DNA of 31,864 bases from Ichthyophonus hoferi. Taxonomy: Eukaryota; Opisthokonta; Ichthyosporea; Ichthyophonida; Ichthyophonidae. Of the stretch, positions 12,801 to 23,800 are shown piece after piece; position 1 is the first letter of the stretch; every line of letters begins with the position of its first letter. The notes below the pieces were generated by a model. The model saw nothing but the letters and a program-made list of their open reading frames with translations, was not told the origin of the DNA and ran no database searches. Made by a program: the position numbers and the translations under genes. Location of the stretch: contig NAOQ01000602.1 of the NCBI GenBank assembly GCA_002751075.1, positions 14,750 to 46,613 on the forward strand. Direction: 5' to 3'.

Positions 12801-13825
12801 AATCTATTGGGTAATAGAACTAAATGAAAGGAGTATAGGTAAAGGGAGGAGTGGCCTAGAGGAGGGTAAAATGGATCAATCAAACACGCACTGGATGATC
12901 AGTGGTGCGTAGAATAGATAAATCACCCATGCCGTCTGAGGCCAATGCATAGTTCCTATCTATACAGAATAAGGAGGGACTACGAGGATCGCAGGCAGAG
13001 GAGGTAGGATTGTTGATATGGTTGGATGGGAGCTGGCATACTGTGTCTATGGCTATCTCATTGGATACCTAGAGTTCAGGAATGTGTGAGCTATATATTA
13101 AATGTATAAAAATAGTGTATATGAAATAGCAAGAAATACAGGGAATGGCCTCAAACAATACTAGAATCAGGTCATGGAAATGGAATAGAAAAAAAAGATC
13201 ATTAATTCATATAATAGTACACCAGAGCAGTGAAGAAGAAAAAAGAAAAGACTGTGGGAATATATTAGAGAAAAATAACGACAAGAAATAGAGAGATATA
13301 ATTCGAGGGTTAGCACTGAAAAGAAAATAAATTGATAGAGAGAGGAGAGGGTAAGCACTATTACTAGGCCGTTAGAGCCCATGTGTGTAAGTGGGTAGGC
13401 GTATGTATGATAGTATAACAGTTTGTGTTATAAAGCATATATATATGTGATGTACATATTCAACTGACATACATGAATGCAAGCATATATACAAATATAC
13501 ACATCTACGCACGAGAGAAAGGGAAGCAGCTATAACCACAACCCACCTTGCAGCTAGCTCGTGTAACCATAAGATTAACATCAACATAATATACAGTATC
13601 TTCACGCCAAGGGTCAGGGTAAAGGTGATTGTGAAGTTCAAATGCTCTAAGATATTTGTAAGTAAAGTGTGTAGAATCACATGCTGTCCTTAAAGGTGAA
13701 ATGGTAAGTGGTATCCTATGGGTTTGTATATCACTATTGTAGTCTAGCTTGTACCCGTCAAAGTTCACATCCAAAAGATCATTTTCAGTGGTAAGAGGGT
13801 TAGTTGTTAAGGACTGGGACGACAT
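6801..13825 (-). CDS. NUDCD1: NUDCD1, NudC/CS-domain protein (11 exons)
   Basis: NUDCD1 (CML66) belongs to the NudC family of Hsp90-associated co-chaperone-like proteins. Exons on the minus strand: 13825-13547, 13068-12892, 12361-12155, 11868-11765, 11357-11143, 10910-10814, 10340-10238, 9715-9572, 8484-8373, 8057-7810, 6866-6801. Phases agree at every junction and the product is 583 residues. Human landmarks recur in order: LLDVNFDGYKL (17-27), DPWREDTVYYVD (71-82), the CS domain from YAWTQDDTSLTISIRLP (281-297) to about residue 365, EECDF, GVKYNVDALCYTP, SKTAKKFL, IIGFQ and the end ALTHWVAVLTDNVLYMAKV. Exon 6 could end at 10818, but only 10814 fits the phase of exon 7. The acceptors of exons 4 and 7, and perhaps 11, lie in tandem duplications. 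NUDCD1 and RNPS1 are transcribed divergently. Confidence 0.96.
6830..7175. repeat. Possible duplication around the NUDCD1 last-exon acceptor
   Basis: The pyrimidine tract and acceptor before the true last exon (6867-6905) resemble a segment at about 7120-7175. On the plus strand both have the pattern GAGAAAAAACAGCGCAGTG / GAGTAGAAACAACGCACTG followed by similar A/T sequence. The exon-like parts themselves are only weakly alike. Confidence 0.4.
8755..9020. repeat. TAATATAG-type simple repeats in NUDCD1 intron 8
   Basis: Recurrent TAATATAGTAATATAG and TATCATACTATTATAC words fill this part of the intron. A second patch near 9185-9280 has TATGATATGATA words. No exon or RNA is visible. Confidence 0.55.
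10317..10662. repeat. Tandem copies of the NUDCD1 exon-7 acceptor region
   Basis: A unit of 150 bp (10321-10470), holding the first 20 nt of exon 7, the acceptor and intron, is followed by a diverged second unit (10471-10620). A third partial copy starts near 10620 and is recognisable for about 30 bp. The third encodes WSELYLVG on the minus strand, parallel to WVQLLVG of the true exon and WPELVIG as recalled for the human protein. Confidence 0.75.
10680..10810. repeat. CCTATC/CATATC simple repeats in NUDCD1 intron 6
   Basis: Dense repetition of TATCCTATCATA-type words between exon 6 and the partial exon-7 copy. The same word family recurs at 6540-6780, suggesting one kind of simple-sequence expansion in introns and flanks. 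Confidence 0.6.
11580..11710. repeat. TATAATAGTA-type decamer repeat in NUDCD1 intron 4
   Basis: Loosely repeated ATAATAGTATAAT words. The same decamer family appears in the intron at about 22075-22205 of the unrecognised minus-strand gene. Confidence 0.55.
11818..12080. repeat. Tandem duplication across the NUDCD1 exon-4 acceptor
   Basis: Segment 11818-11950 contains the first ~50 nt of exon 4, its acceptor and adjacent intron. It is followed by a diverged copy at about 11951-12080. Shared landmarks on the plus strand are CCCATTAACTCCTGCGAGGG versus CCAATTAGTTCTTATGAGGG, then ATATAATTG. In the copy the minus-strand acceptor reads CATAAG, while the genuine one reads CTCGCAG. Confidence 0.75.
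12639..12840. repeat. Two ~100-bp tandem units in NUDCD1 intron 2
   Basis: 12639-12743 and 12744-12838 match in order: GCTGCTACCGCCTAGAGATA versus GCTACTTCCTATAGATACTA, then a TATATTA tract, ACAATGG/GTAATGG, CAGTAAACCTATT/CAGTTAATCTATT, and AATGGAAGGGGTATAG versus AATGAAAGGAGTATAG. They lie just downstream of the exon-2 donor and carry no exon sequence. Confidence 0.75.
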
Positions 13826-13874
13826 TTTTTATTATTCTATTTTATGTATATAGGCATATATGTACGAGATTGTG

Positions 13875-13920
13875 TAGGTAGGTAGGTAGGTAGGTAGGTA
13901 GGTAGGTAGGTAGGTAGGTA
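13875..13920. repeat. (TAGG)n microsatellite upstream of NUDCD1
   Basis: About eleven uninterrupted TAGG units (CCTA in the direction of NUDCD1 transcription) lie about 50 bp upstream of the NUDCD1 start codon, in its 5' UTR or promoter. Confidence 0.95.
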
Positions 13921-13925
13921 TATAG

Positions 13926-15717
13926 GTATGTATGTAATAATATATATGTATGTATTTTCTTGATCTATGTTTTGACAAAATAACATTGACCTCAAAGATT
14001 ACTCATGATAAGCCTAATATAGCAATAGCCAGTAATTTCTAAATGATAATTTAAGTACGCAATCAATGGTTTATATATATATATTTTCAGTGGCTCATAC
14101 GATAGAAGATCCTGAACAAACGAAATGCTTATATATATATATATATATATCAATAAAAATGTTTTCAATTAATTATATCAATACTTTATATACTTATTTA
14201 TCATAGTTTATAGTGAAAAGTAATTAGTTATTAAATAATATACGTCTAATCTGTCAGATCATAGCATATTAAATGATACATTATTATCAGTTTTCACCGT
14301 ATTGTTCAATGATGCTTACTCTCGTACGCCACACTTACCATATATAGTATTGCATATTTTATGACCAGCCTAATGTACGTAGCGTTAAAGGTCATTCTTG
14401 TAGATAATAGTAATTGCTAATAATAATAAATAATTGCAGTTAGATAAATAACTGCATAAATTAAATAAGTATTCCCTTTTCTAACAAGAAATAATTTTTA
14501 AAAAGTAAAATGAAAAAGAATGATGAAATCAACGAAAACTAATTCCCAATTCTTGACAGAATAGTGGCCATATCATTAGGAAAATTAATGAGGCATGACG
14601 AGTGATTGTTCCTGTGAACTATACACATTTGGAAATCAGGAAATCCAGAATTAAGGGGTGCTTTGACGTCTACCCTTGTATATATGGAGTACAGATAAGC
14701 TAAAATCTATATATAAACAAGTCAGGAGAACAAGAACTAGGCCCATAGGGTTGTTAAAGTTAAGTGAGTGCAGTTAGTGGACATCCACGAAAAATATTCT
14801 TTCAGTTTACATACATATGCAATAGTAAGTACTGTTAATAGTAAATGACTATAATTATATGAAGAAATACCCATATTACTTCTATATTCTTTTTTTAAGA
14901 CTTTATGTAGAAACTACACGGTATACAATATATCTTATACCAAAAATTACAAGTTGTATTTGAAACTGAACTGAAAATTAATTTAAACATATTGTAAAAT
15001 ATCGAGTACTGGTTCTTGATGCGAGTGAAAAGATCATAAAGTACCAATGATCAATGATAATTAAAACGTTTATGGTATGTGCCTAAAGATGGCTTTCTAG
15101 TGCAGAATTCCATTCGGATAGTGTTTGATTGAATGGTATGTGATCCAGTTTCGCAATCAAAAGTTTAACCTTGCCGAACAAAAGGAGTACAAATTTTGTT
15201 TAAAAAATTACGCTTTTTATTGTAGTGAAAAACTATTAGTCCAATTTTTTTTTCTTGTTATCCGTGATATGTAATATAGTTTTCAAAAGATTATAATTCC
15301 TTTGAAATGAAAAACATAATTCACAAAATCTTTGCATACATATGTCATTGAAGTATATAACATACGCGGCATCCGTTTTTCCTTTCACGGGACAAATGAT
15401 GCTGACAACATGCTCTCTTGATGAAAAATGAGGTCTATATATATATAGGATTAGTACTTATAAATATCATAATACAACGTACAATCTTATATCAAAACTT
15501 AAAGCAATTTGCATATTGTAGTATCTGTAAAATTTGGTATGGTGATAGTTTATTGAAACAATTATATAATATCTTAGTATTATCACATTATGCATTACAT
15601 CATATATGTATATCATATAAAGTATATAGTATAGATATTTGCAGTTATAATTAAGAAACCCAGAAATCCTAAGTAATTACTTTCTATATATAGACAATCT
15701 AACTAACACTTTATTAA
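13926..15717. other. Spacer between divergent NUDCD1 and RNPS1
   Basis: A/T-rich sequence with TA microsatellites near 14070 and 14131-14150. The frame at 15418-15654 (plus) is rich in Tyr and Ile, lacks similarity I can name, and has no exon partners. Promoters of the two flanking genes must lie in this region or just beyond, but no element can be assigned. Confidence 0.5.
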
Positions 15718-15926
15718 GAAATGAATACTACTAATGAATTAGGTGGTTCCATATATAGATACGATCTAGCTAATAGCCAAATAAAGTTAATTGGTCCTAA
15801 TTAATTAGGCTCCATATAGCCATTTATGAATCAACATGTAATTAAAACATCATTAGTATTACATATATATAGCAGCCCACATCTAATTCATCACTAATTA
15901 GTAGTAATTAATTATGCACCATATAT
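15718..15926. repeat. Imperfect inverted repeat, MITE-like
   Basis: The left arm (about 15718-15765) and the reverse complement of the right arm (about 15866-15926) share CTACTAAT, GAATTAG and a TATATATAG run in the same order with short gaps. A perfect 14-bp palindrome, CCTAATTAATTAGG, lies between them. The whole could fold into a long hairpin or be a small non-autonomous DNA element. No target-site duplication is evident. Confidence 0.45.
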
Positions 15927-16170
15927 AGGTAGTTTGGGAATAGTGGCTCCGCTGGTGTGCAACGGCACACCACAATTAAAAAAAATGAAAATAAAATAAT
16001 AGTAATTAATAAAGAATAATAAGCGTATCGTATTGAATCGGCCGTCTGTATGGCCATCTAGCTGTAAACTCCTATTTAACTCATCCTAATGTATGGTTAT
16101 ATATATATAGTGCATGTATTATGTATTAGGTTAAACATGTACTTTGTAGTAAAGGTGGCAAAGGTGTTGA

Positions 16171-16330
16171 TAGAGGTGTTAACTGTGGTTCCATGTGAGG
16201 TCATGTTTTATAGACATGCGCATTGAGCCTAATCATGAACCAGGATTCCTTAGAGGTGTTAGCTGTGGTTCCATGTGAGACCATGTTTTATAGAACCATG
16301 CATTGACGCCTAACCATGAGCTATAATTCC
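16171..16330. repeat. 80-bp direct tandem duplication upstream of RNPS1
   Basis: Units 16171-16250 and 16251-16330 begin TAGAGGTGTTAACTGTGGTT and TAGAGGTGTTAGCTGTGGTT and both contain CCATGTGAG, CATGTTTTATAGA, GCATTGA and AACCATGAG/AATCATGAA. They are well preserved and sit about 400 bp upstream of the RNPS1 start codon, so they may hold promoter or 5' UTR sequence. Confidence 0.85.
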
Positions 16331-16727
16331 TATCTTTTTTTCAAGTTTTCACTTACTAGCTACTTATTAGTTTTTCTTCAATGTGGGTCTAGACACCCAT
16401 CACTTAAGAAAACCCACGCACTCCCCTTTTCTTTCTATGTGTGTATGTTTGTCTTTTATACTTCCGACACACTCACATACCCTCCTAGAGAGCCGCTATT
16501 TAGAGTCTCTTAGGTTGGCATGGCTTTATTCGTACCATCAATTCCTTATTTTAGAGCTAAGCAAAGGGAAAAGGACCTTTCATTGTCTCTCTATATGCTC
16601 TTAAGCTCGACCCTCGCCAACCCCACTCATTTATACCTGCCTTTTTAAAACTACATTCACTATTCTTTTGTCTTCCCTTTTTATACACAATTTTGATTAT
16701 ATATTGTAGTTGGAATTCTCATTGGGA

Positions 16728-19301
16728 ATGTCTACCACTACAGTTCATAAAATGACAGAGAGTAGAAGCCGAAGCAGGAGTAGTAGGCGGTAATTTTCTC
16801 CATCCTCCCCATTTTTCTCTTCCGTTTTCTCTTTCTAATATTTTATATAGTATTATATAGTATTATCATAACGCAAATTTGGCTCTAAAAAGTAGAAGTC
16901 TGGTTTTAAAGTTAAAAAATAAGTATATCATAGCCAATCAATCATATTGTTATATACTATATTCAAACATGTATACACACAATACATACCCTTTTGACTC
17001 TAAAAAATAGACGTCTGGTTTTAAAGTTAAAGAATAAATATATCATAGTCAATCTCTTTGTTATATACTATATGCACATATATATACATATACAGAAGCA
17101 TATACATACATTACATCCCCTTTTGACTCTAAAAAGTAGACGTCTGGTTTTAAAGTTAAAGAATAAATATATCATAGTCAATCACATTGTTATATACTAT
17201 ATGCACACATATATATATACAGAAGCATATACATACATTACATCACCTTTTAACTCTAAAAAGTAGACGTCTGGTTTTAAAGTTAAAAAATAAATATATC
17301 ATAGCCAATCATATTATGTTATATACTATATTCACACATATATACATATGCCGAAGCATATACATTCAATACGTACTCTCCTTACTCCCTCTCTGCCTGC
17401 TATCATATTATCATACATACATCTGAATGGTTTATCTTGAATTTTAATCTCTCTATCAACCAACCAGCTCCCGCTCGGGTTCGCGATCGTCATGGGATTC
17501 AAGATCTAGATCTCGCAGTAGTAGCCGATCACGATCAAGAAGCCCTTCTAGATCTAGAGGAAGGTAAATATTACTGGATAATAAGGAGTTTAAAATTATT
17601 TGAGTTGGAGGGGGGAGGGGATTTTATGAGTAGCTTTATTGATTTTCATTGTTGTATATAATTGATAAGTACTCCAGTAGTACGTATATATGGACGTATG
17701 TACTATATTATACTGCATTTTATTGTGCCATACTAGAATCTATTCGCTCTCAAATTACACAAACCACACTCCAAGCTCCCTTATCTTGTAAATTGAAAAA
17801 CTAACCACCCCTCCGTCCTATACGATGTATAATTGGCAGAGAGCGTAAACGAACCCCTTCCCCTATGAGCAAGAAGATTGTTGTGAAAAATATCAGCCGA
17901 AATTGTACTAAGGATCATTTAACAGAAATATTTGGGGTTTATGGTGAAATTACTGAGTTGGATTACCCTTGGGACCGTGTACTATGTACGGTAGGTAGTT
18001 TTATAGGAGTATAGTCATATTGTGGTGTTATAGGTTTATAGTGCTACAGTGCAATAATGTAAGTGTTGTACTATTCTACTGTTATACTGTTGTGCTCTCT
18101 TGTAAACATGCATACATACATACTAAGATCTCATTATAATATCATAATATCATAAACACATAGATACATGCCTACCTACCCATATATGACATATTTCTTT
18201 CTTCTTTCTCTATACCTACCTCCCTATTTCCTCCTATTCTCTTAGTGTTTTAGGGCTTTTAATTATACCATCAAATTAAGCATTGGCATTTTATAGGTTG
18301 ATAAACTTTCTAGAAGAACAATGGTACATGCAACTAGCGTATTTTAGCAAGTAAATTTTGTTTTCCTCTTTTTTTTTCATTTTATACTACCATTACTATA
18401 TATAGTATTATATTTCTATATATACCAATCCACCCTTTCTCTATTACCAACCATATCCATCACAATACAGTACACCGAGGTTGCTACCATTACCTACGGC
18501 AATGAATCAAGCGCCAAGGAGGCAATCTTGAGAATGAATGGTGGACAGCTAGATGGACAGGCTGTGACAGCTGCTTATTGGAAGGATCCGAGATCAACCA
18601 ATAGTACTAGATATATTAGGTATATATAATCACATACGGTGTACCGTGACAGTCTATTGCAATGTGATATGTCGTTGTATAGTTTTGTATATAGTTGCAT
18701 GATATAGAATGTAGTCTTATTATAATATACTACAATCCTATACCATATAATATAACGTAACATAGTGTCATCTTTCATGCTATATTACTACATTCACCCC
18801 CCACACATATCTGATTCTTACATATTCATCAATCTCTATTTCCTAGACCACGTAGTCCCATTCGTCCCCCCCCTCGGAGCTATAGGACTACTGGATGGAA
18901 AGCATCACGCTATAGTGGACCCAATAAACGGTGGAGATCACCGATTAGAAGATCTAGATCAAGAGATAGAGGTGGGAGAAGGCACCGTTCTCGTTCAAGG
19001 TAATATATTATTCATATATATATATGAGTATACTGTTAATAGAAATTGCATTGCCTAGTCTATCCATACCTGATATGTATACATATATTCATATATACTT
19101 AAACATATGCCTACACGCAGAACTCGCAGTAGAAGTAGAAGGCGATCTCGATCTAGATCTAGATCTAGAAGCCGATCATCGCGATCGACCTCTCGTAGTT
19201 CTAGATCATCATCCAGATCGTCATCGTCCAGATCGTCATCGTCCAGATCGTCATCATCCAGATCACGATCAAGATCTAGGTCTAGGTCTAGGAGCCACTA
19301 G
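16728..19301 (+). CDS. RNPS1: RNPS1, RS-rich RRM splicing factor (6 exons)
   Basis: RNPS1 is a nuclear splicing activator and a peripheral exon-junction/ASAP/PSAP complex subunit, binding SAP18 and Acinus or Pinin through its RRM. Exons: 16728-16789, 17468-17563, 17840-17990, 18471-18619, 18847-18999, 19121-19301, with consistent phases, giving 263 residues. Order: N-terminal RS domain (~10-55), ERKRTPSPMSKKIVVKNI (linker and RNP2), RRM with NCTKDHLTEIFGVYGEI and MNGGQLDGQAVTA (human NVTKDHIMEIFSTYGKI, MDGGQIDGQEITA), an Arg/Pro-rich stretch with RPPPRS, then a long C-terminal RS tail ending SRSRSH. The RNP1 position reads EVATITY rather than the aromatic KGYAYVEF type, so canonical RNA stacking is doubtful. 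A 42-nt open segment at 18297-18338 could be an optional exon. The RS tail resembles other SR proteins, but the RRM decides for RNPS1. Confidence 0.94.
16881..17378 (+). repeat. Four tandem ~115-129-bp units in RNPS1 intron 1
   Basis: Units start near 16881, 16996, 17125 and 17251. Each opens with CTCTAAAAA, AGTAGAC/AG, GTCTGGTTTTAAAGTTAAA and continues ATAAATATATCATAG, CAATCA, TTATATACTATAT, then CATATACAT. They occupy most of the 678-bp first intron. Open frames running through them are by-products of the repeat. Confidence 0.95.
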
Positions 19302-20714
19302 AAGCGAGCAGCAGATCTAAATAGTTGTGTGCTTATATATAGATATGTATATACACGATTGTTGAACAATAATTTTATAAGTATCAATGGGGTAGATATC
19401 AAAGTCGATCTACATTACATTTTTATTAGTCTATCTATCTATCTATCTATTATCTATCTTACTATAGTTCTTACTATAGTTTATACCTTGGGCTCTTGGT
19501 AGTATTCATTGGACAGAACACCCACCAATACCCTGAACCTTATACTGTTTTAACAATTCTGCGCATGACCTTAGTGTTAGGCTTTAAAGAATCTGCGATA
19601 ATAGCCCAATGATTATAAGGCACTGGCATCCTAGATCAGATCCCTAGAGATGGTTGGCTTTTACTTTTTACTCCTGGAGAGGACCTCTCTTTACTGATGT
19701 ATGAATTTTAATACTAATATTAATAGATGAATGCTTGTTGATTACGAGTCATTGATTGATTATTGTACTGAGAATCTTAGTCCATCTACCATAATACAAT
19801 ATAATATAAAGGTATATAATATGCTATAATGTAATATAGTATAGTGTAATTACCTCTAGCTTATGATATATATGTATTGTAACATTTGTAAACTATTATA
19901 TTGTTTCTTGTTTTTCATTATCTTATTATTTTCTCTCGTTCTATATATATATGTGTGTGTTGTTTCTATGTTTGTCTACTTTACTAGCATTACCTGGTTA
20001 TTTCAATATTTTTACACGTACTTCTTATTATAATTGTACGCATAGAGATAATAATGTTTAACCGATGTATAATATTTTAAGTCAGCACTGAATGCAAATA
20101 TATATTGTTGAAACTGTGGAAATGTAGGTTAAACATACCCTGTATTTATTATAGGCAGTTACCCTGATAATTATGTATGTGAGGCGCCGGACTATAGTGT
20201 AAACAAAACTAGAAGTCTTGTCTCAACCACACAGTGGTTGATTTAAAGCATTATTAATGTACGTGATGCGTTGATACGGAACTCAGATCAACCTGCGTAC
20301 CTGACATAACATGATATATATGAATTAATCTTAATCTAAATCATTACTACATAGGTTTGATGGATGATACATAAATAGAGTACACTTTATAGTTTAATAC
20401 AAACCATCCATTAATTTAGGGATAATTGTTATGTATTACATATGTTCCAGCATACATATACAGCTGCTCATTTTTCCATATCATATATTCCTGGAATATT
20501 TAATTGCATAATACACTATAGCACTATGTAATCACCATCAACACCTATCACGTATATATATATAATACTATTATACCCTAATGTTTCTCTTATTATGTTA
20601 TTATATCTTACATGTTACATCTATCCTTTCCAGATCCCACCTCTATATGGTTTGGTAGGCCCATAATCCCAAGCCTAGTATCCCAGTAGTATATCTGATA
20701 TTTTATACTAATAT
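19302..20714. other. Spacer between convergent RNPS1 and the next gene
   Basis: 3' flanks of two convergent genes. It holds a (TCTA)n microsatellite near 19430-19460 and A/T-rich sequence. I see no exon series and no AATAAA close to the RNPS1 stop, so its 3' end is undefined. Confidence 0.5.
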
Positions 20715-20720
20715 TTTATT
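20715..20720 (-). terminator. Candidate poly(A) signal, unrecognised minus-strand gene
   Basis: AATAAA on the minus strand, about 100 bases beyond the stop codon at 20822-20824. Spacing fits, although the hexamer is frequent in this composition. Confidence 0.45.
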
Positions 20721-20821
20721 CGTATGTATACTATTACTATACTATAGTTCTATCATATCAATATATCCGAATGTACACCCCCACATCCACACATACTATA
20801 CTCGACTCTATACAATTACAA

Positions 20822-23800
20822 CTACAACCCCGATCCAAAAACCACTCCTATTGGGGTATTTATACATTGAGAATAGAAAAGGGGTAGTTGTTTCAACAAT
20901 TCCTTATTCTTAGCATCCAGTTCCTCCCTCCTCCTCCTCTGTTTCTCTTCCAACACTCTATGCTCTTTAGCATGACAGAGCTTCAACTCATTCATTTTCT
21001 CTGCATCCACTTCTATTACTTTGCTTTTACTGAAGAAGCCTCCCTTTTTAACCTTCTTTTGCAAGCTTTTCCACTCCTCTGCTTGGGTGGCGTCTAATTG
21101 TTTTTTCTCGGCCATATTGAATCTACCTAAATCGGCTACCTCTGCCGCCTGGAATTTATCAACAATTATCTATGGACGGAGTGGAGAGCAGGTAGATTAG
21201 GATAGATGTTACTAGGTGTGATCAGATTAGATATATAATGCAATATCATATAACATCATACAATATAGTGCCACACCGTATCGTTGATTGTATTTTATCA
21301 ATGATTTACTGCGTAATAATTGGATATACATATAATATAATATCATATAATATTGTACAATATTACAGGATGATAATACAATAGTGCAATCATGAGTATA
21401 ATAGTTTAATTGTGTAATCATACAACAAGATAACTGTATAACAATATAGTGGTATAATATAATAATATAACAGCATAACCCCAAATCATAACCATATAAC
21501 ACTATAATACCAAAACAACAAGTACACCGACCCATCCTACCTTCTCCCCTGCCGACAACTTATTATATACTCTTGTTCTACTCTTATAATAACTCTCTAT
21601 GGCCTCCCTATTCTCCTTTGCTAACATTTTTTCTCTTTCCGATTTCTGTTGCAATCTATCACCCTGTTCTTTCCCTATTAGTTTTGACATCATTCCAATC
21701 CCTTTGTTGACTGTAGCCATTGTTTTTATCTTAGTAACGCCCATATTATATATTCTGTTAATATCCATATTCCTTTCCTGAGTAATGATAGACAATGTGT
21801 ATGTTAGTATACATTATATATATACACCTGGTGTGTGAGCTATATATGTATGAATGCTTCAAATGCTCTAATCATAGTTTCATTTAATAACATATTCCAA
21901 TCGGCTGATGCCATTATTTTTAACTATAGAATAATAGAATACTTAAGGTACTACACTATTCATATACTATGCTATTATTACCATTCTAGCTCTCTCCCCT
22001 ACTGGGTTTATTTTCATATAGACTATATCACATGTAGAAATTGATACACTCAAACACACATCCAAGTTAATTTATATGATAGTATAATTGTATAATAGTA
22101 TAGTAGTATAATAATATAGCCGTATAATAGTATAACAGCGTGTTAGTGCAATACTACAACAGTTATGACATTATGATAGTATAATAATATAACAATAGTA
22201 TAACCTTGCTATATGTATGCATATATACTTATAGATCTAAACTATATAATACCTACATTGTATTCGTTAGTCAACATAGTTCGAAGAGGTGTCAGTTCAT
22301 TCTCTAGCATCATTTTCTCTGAAGGCAAGCATGGCTGTTAATAAACTATATTGTACATATACCAAATACACACTATATGATACAATACATATCATAATAC
22401 TAAAATTACCATAATAACCCTACAGCCAATCACACTATCCCAACTCACCATTATTGAATGTAGAAGTAGGAGGGTAGAGGCCACAAGGTTTAAGAAGAGG
22501 GAAGAAAGCCAATGAGGACAGGTCTTTAGTATTCCATTCAATCCCCTCACAAGATAGAATGATGTTATGATTGGGAACTGGCGGGGGTCCTGCAGGGCGG
22601 GGGGGTGGGATCGATGTCAGAGGTGGAGTCTGAGGCCGAGGAATAGGGGCTACGGTGGTAGCACTGAACTTTTCTGATTGGGAGCGGGTGGCATATTGCC
22701 CTTGAATATCCCATTCTGGTTGTTTCTGAGGTGGGTATTGGCATGTAGGGGGATAACCTGATTGGAGGGGATATGTATATTCTGATTGATTGGTAGGTAT
22801 ATAGGATTGTGACTCCATATGATACTGACTTTGGGGGGCGTATTCTGATTGGTTCTGAGGCGGGTAAGAGTATCCTGGTTGGCTGGCAGGGGAAGGGACA
22901 TAATCTGATTGGGACTGAGAGGTAGTGCGATAGGCGGCAACCTGAGGGTGTCCATGCTCACTGTATATCTCTCGATTTGATTGATGAGTGATGTCGAGGG
23001 GAGGAACATGCCTAGATTAGAAGAGAAATACATGAGTAATTATTTATACCAGTAATATTAGAAGTATGACTACTAATGCCAATAATACTATAGAAGCATA
23101 ATTATTACCAATAATAATAATCGTCAGATGATAGTGTTAATTATAAGTTTAAACAATTAATACTCAATCAATGATGTTAACTAAATGAGTGTACCAATGA
23201 TATTAGAGGTTTGGGGCAAGGAATGGAGATTAATATATAGTGAGCGTAATTTCAGGATACATATACAGTCCTTATTTTATTTGACACACTAAATACATAC
23301 CCAGCCAATGATTTAATACAGTCATCCCGAATATAAACCATTAGGCCATAATGTTTTTAAATATAAAATATAAAAATATAGTAGAAAAGGCAAAAGTAGG
23401 GTTCATGGATACGCTATTGATATAAAGAAAGAAGGAAAATAATAGAATAGATTGATTGACTAAGCATATATCCAGATAGATATACTAATACAATAATATT
23501 ATATTATATAGTATGATATGATATCATCATAGCAGTTGTATATCTTAGTGATATTAAATGATAATATTCTGACAAGGTGTACCACGTTATATAGATATAT
23601 ATATATGTATTGTTTTTATGTATTTTTATGCCACAAGCTGAAAATATATAGAGAAGTGTACATTATAAATAAATACAGTATAAATAGCCAACACAAAGAT
23701 AGGCATCAGCTTTTAGAAAAATGTATAGATTTTTTTTTAATAAAATTCAATCATACATGAATATATTTATAATACATTTTATTAAAGAATATCTATATAG

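Noticed and set aside
16994-17426. Open frames with repeated LKSRRLVLKLKNKYI
   Set aside because: Produced by the four-unit intronic repeat in RNPS1 intron 1; they lie inside an intron and have no homology.
19024-19320. Asp/Leu/His-rich frame overlapping the RNPS1 last exon
   Set aside because: Out-of-frame shadow of the RS-repeat exon; the RS reading joins the upstream exons in phase.
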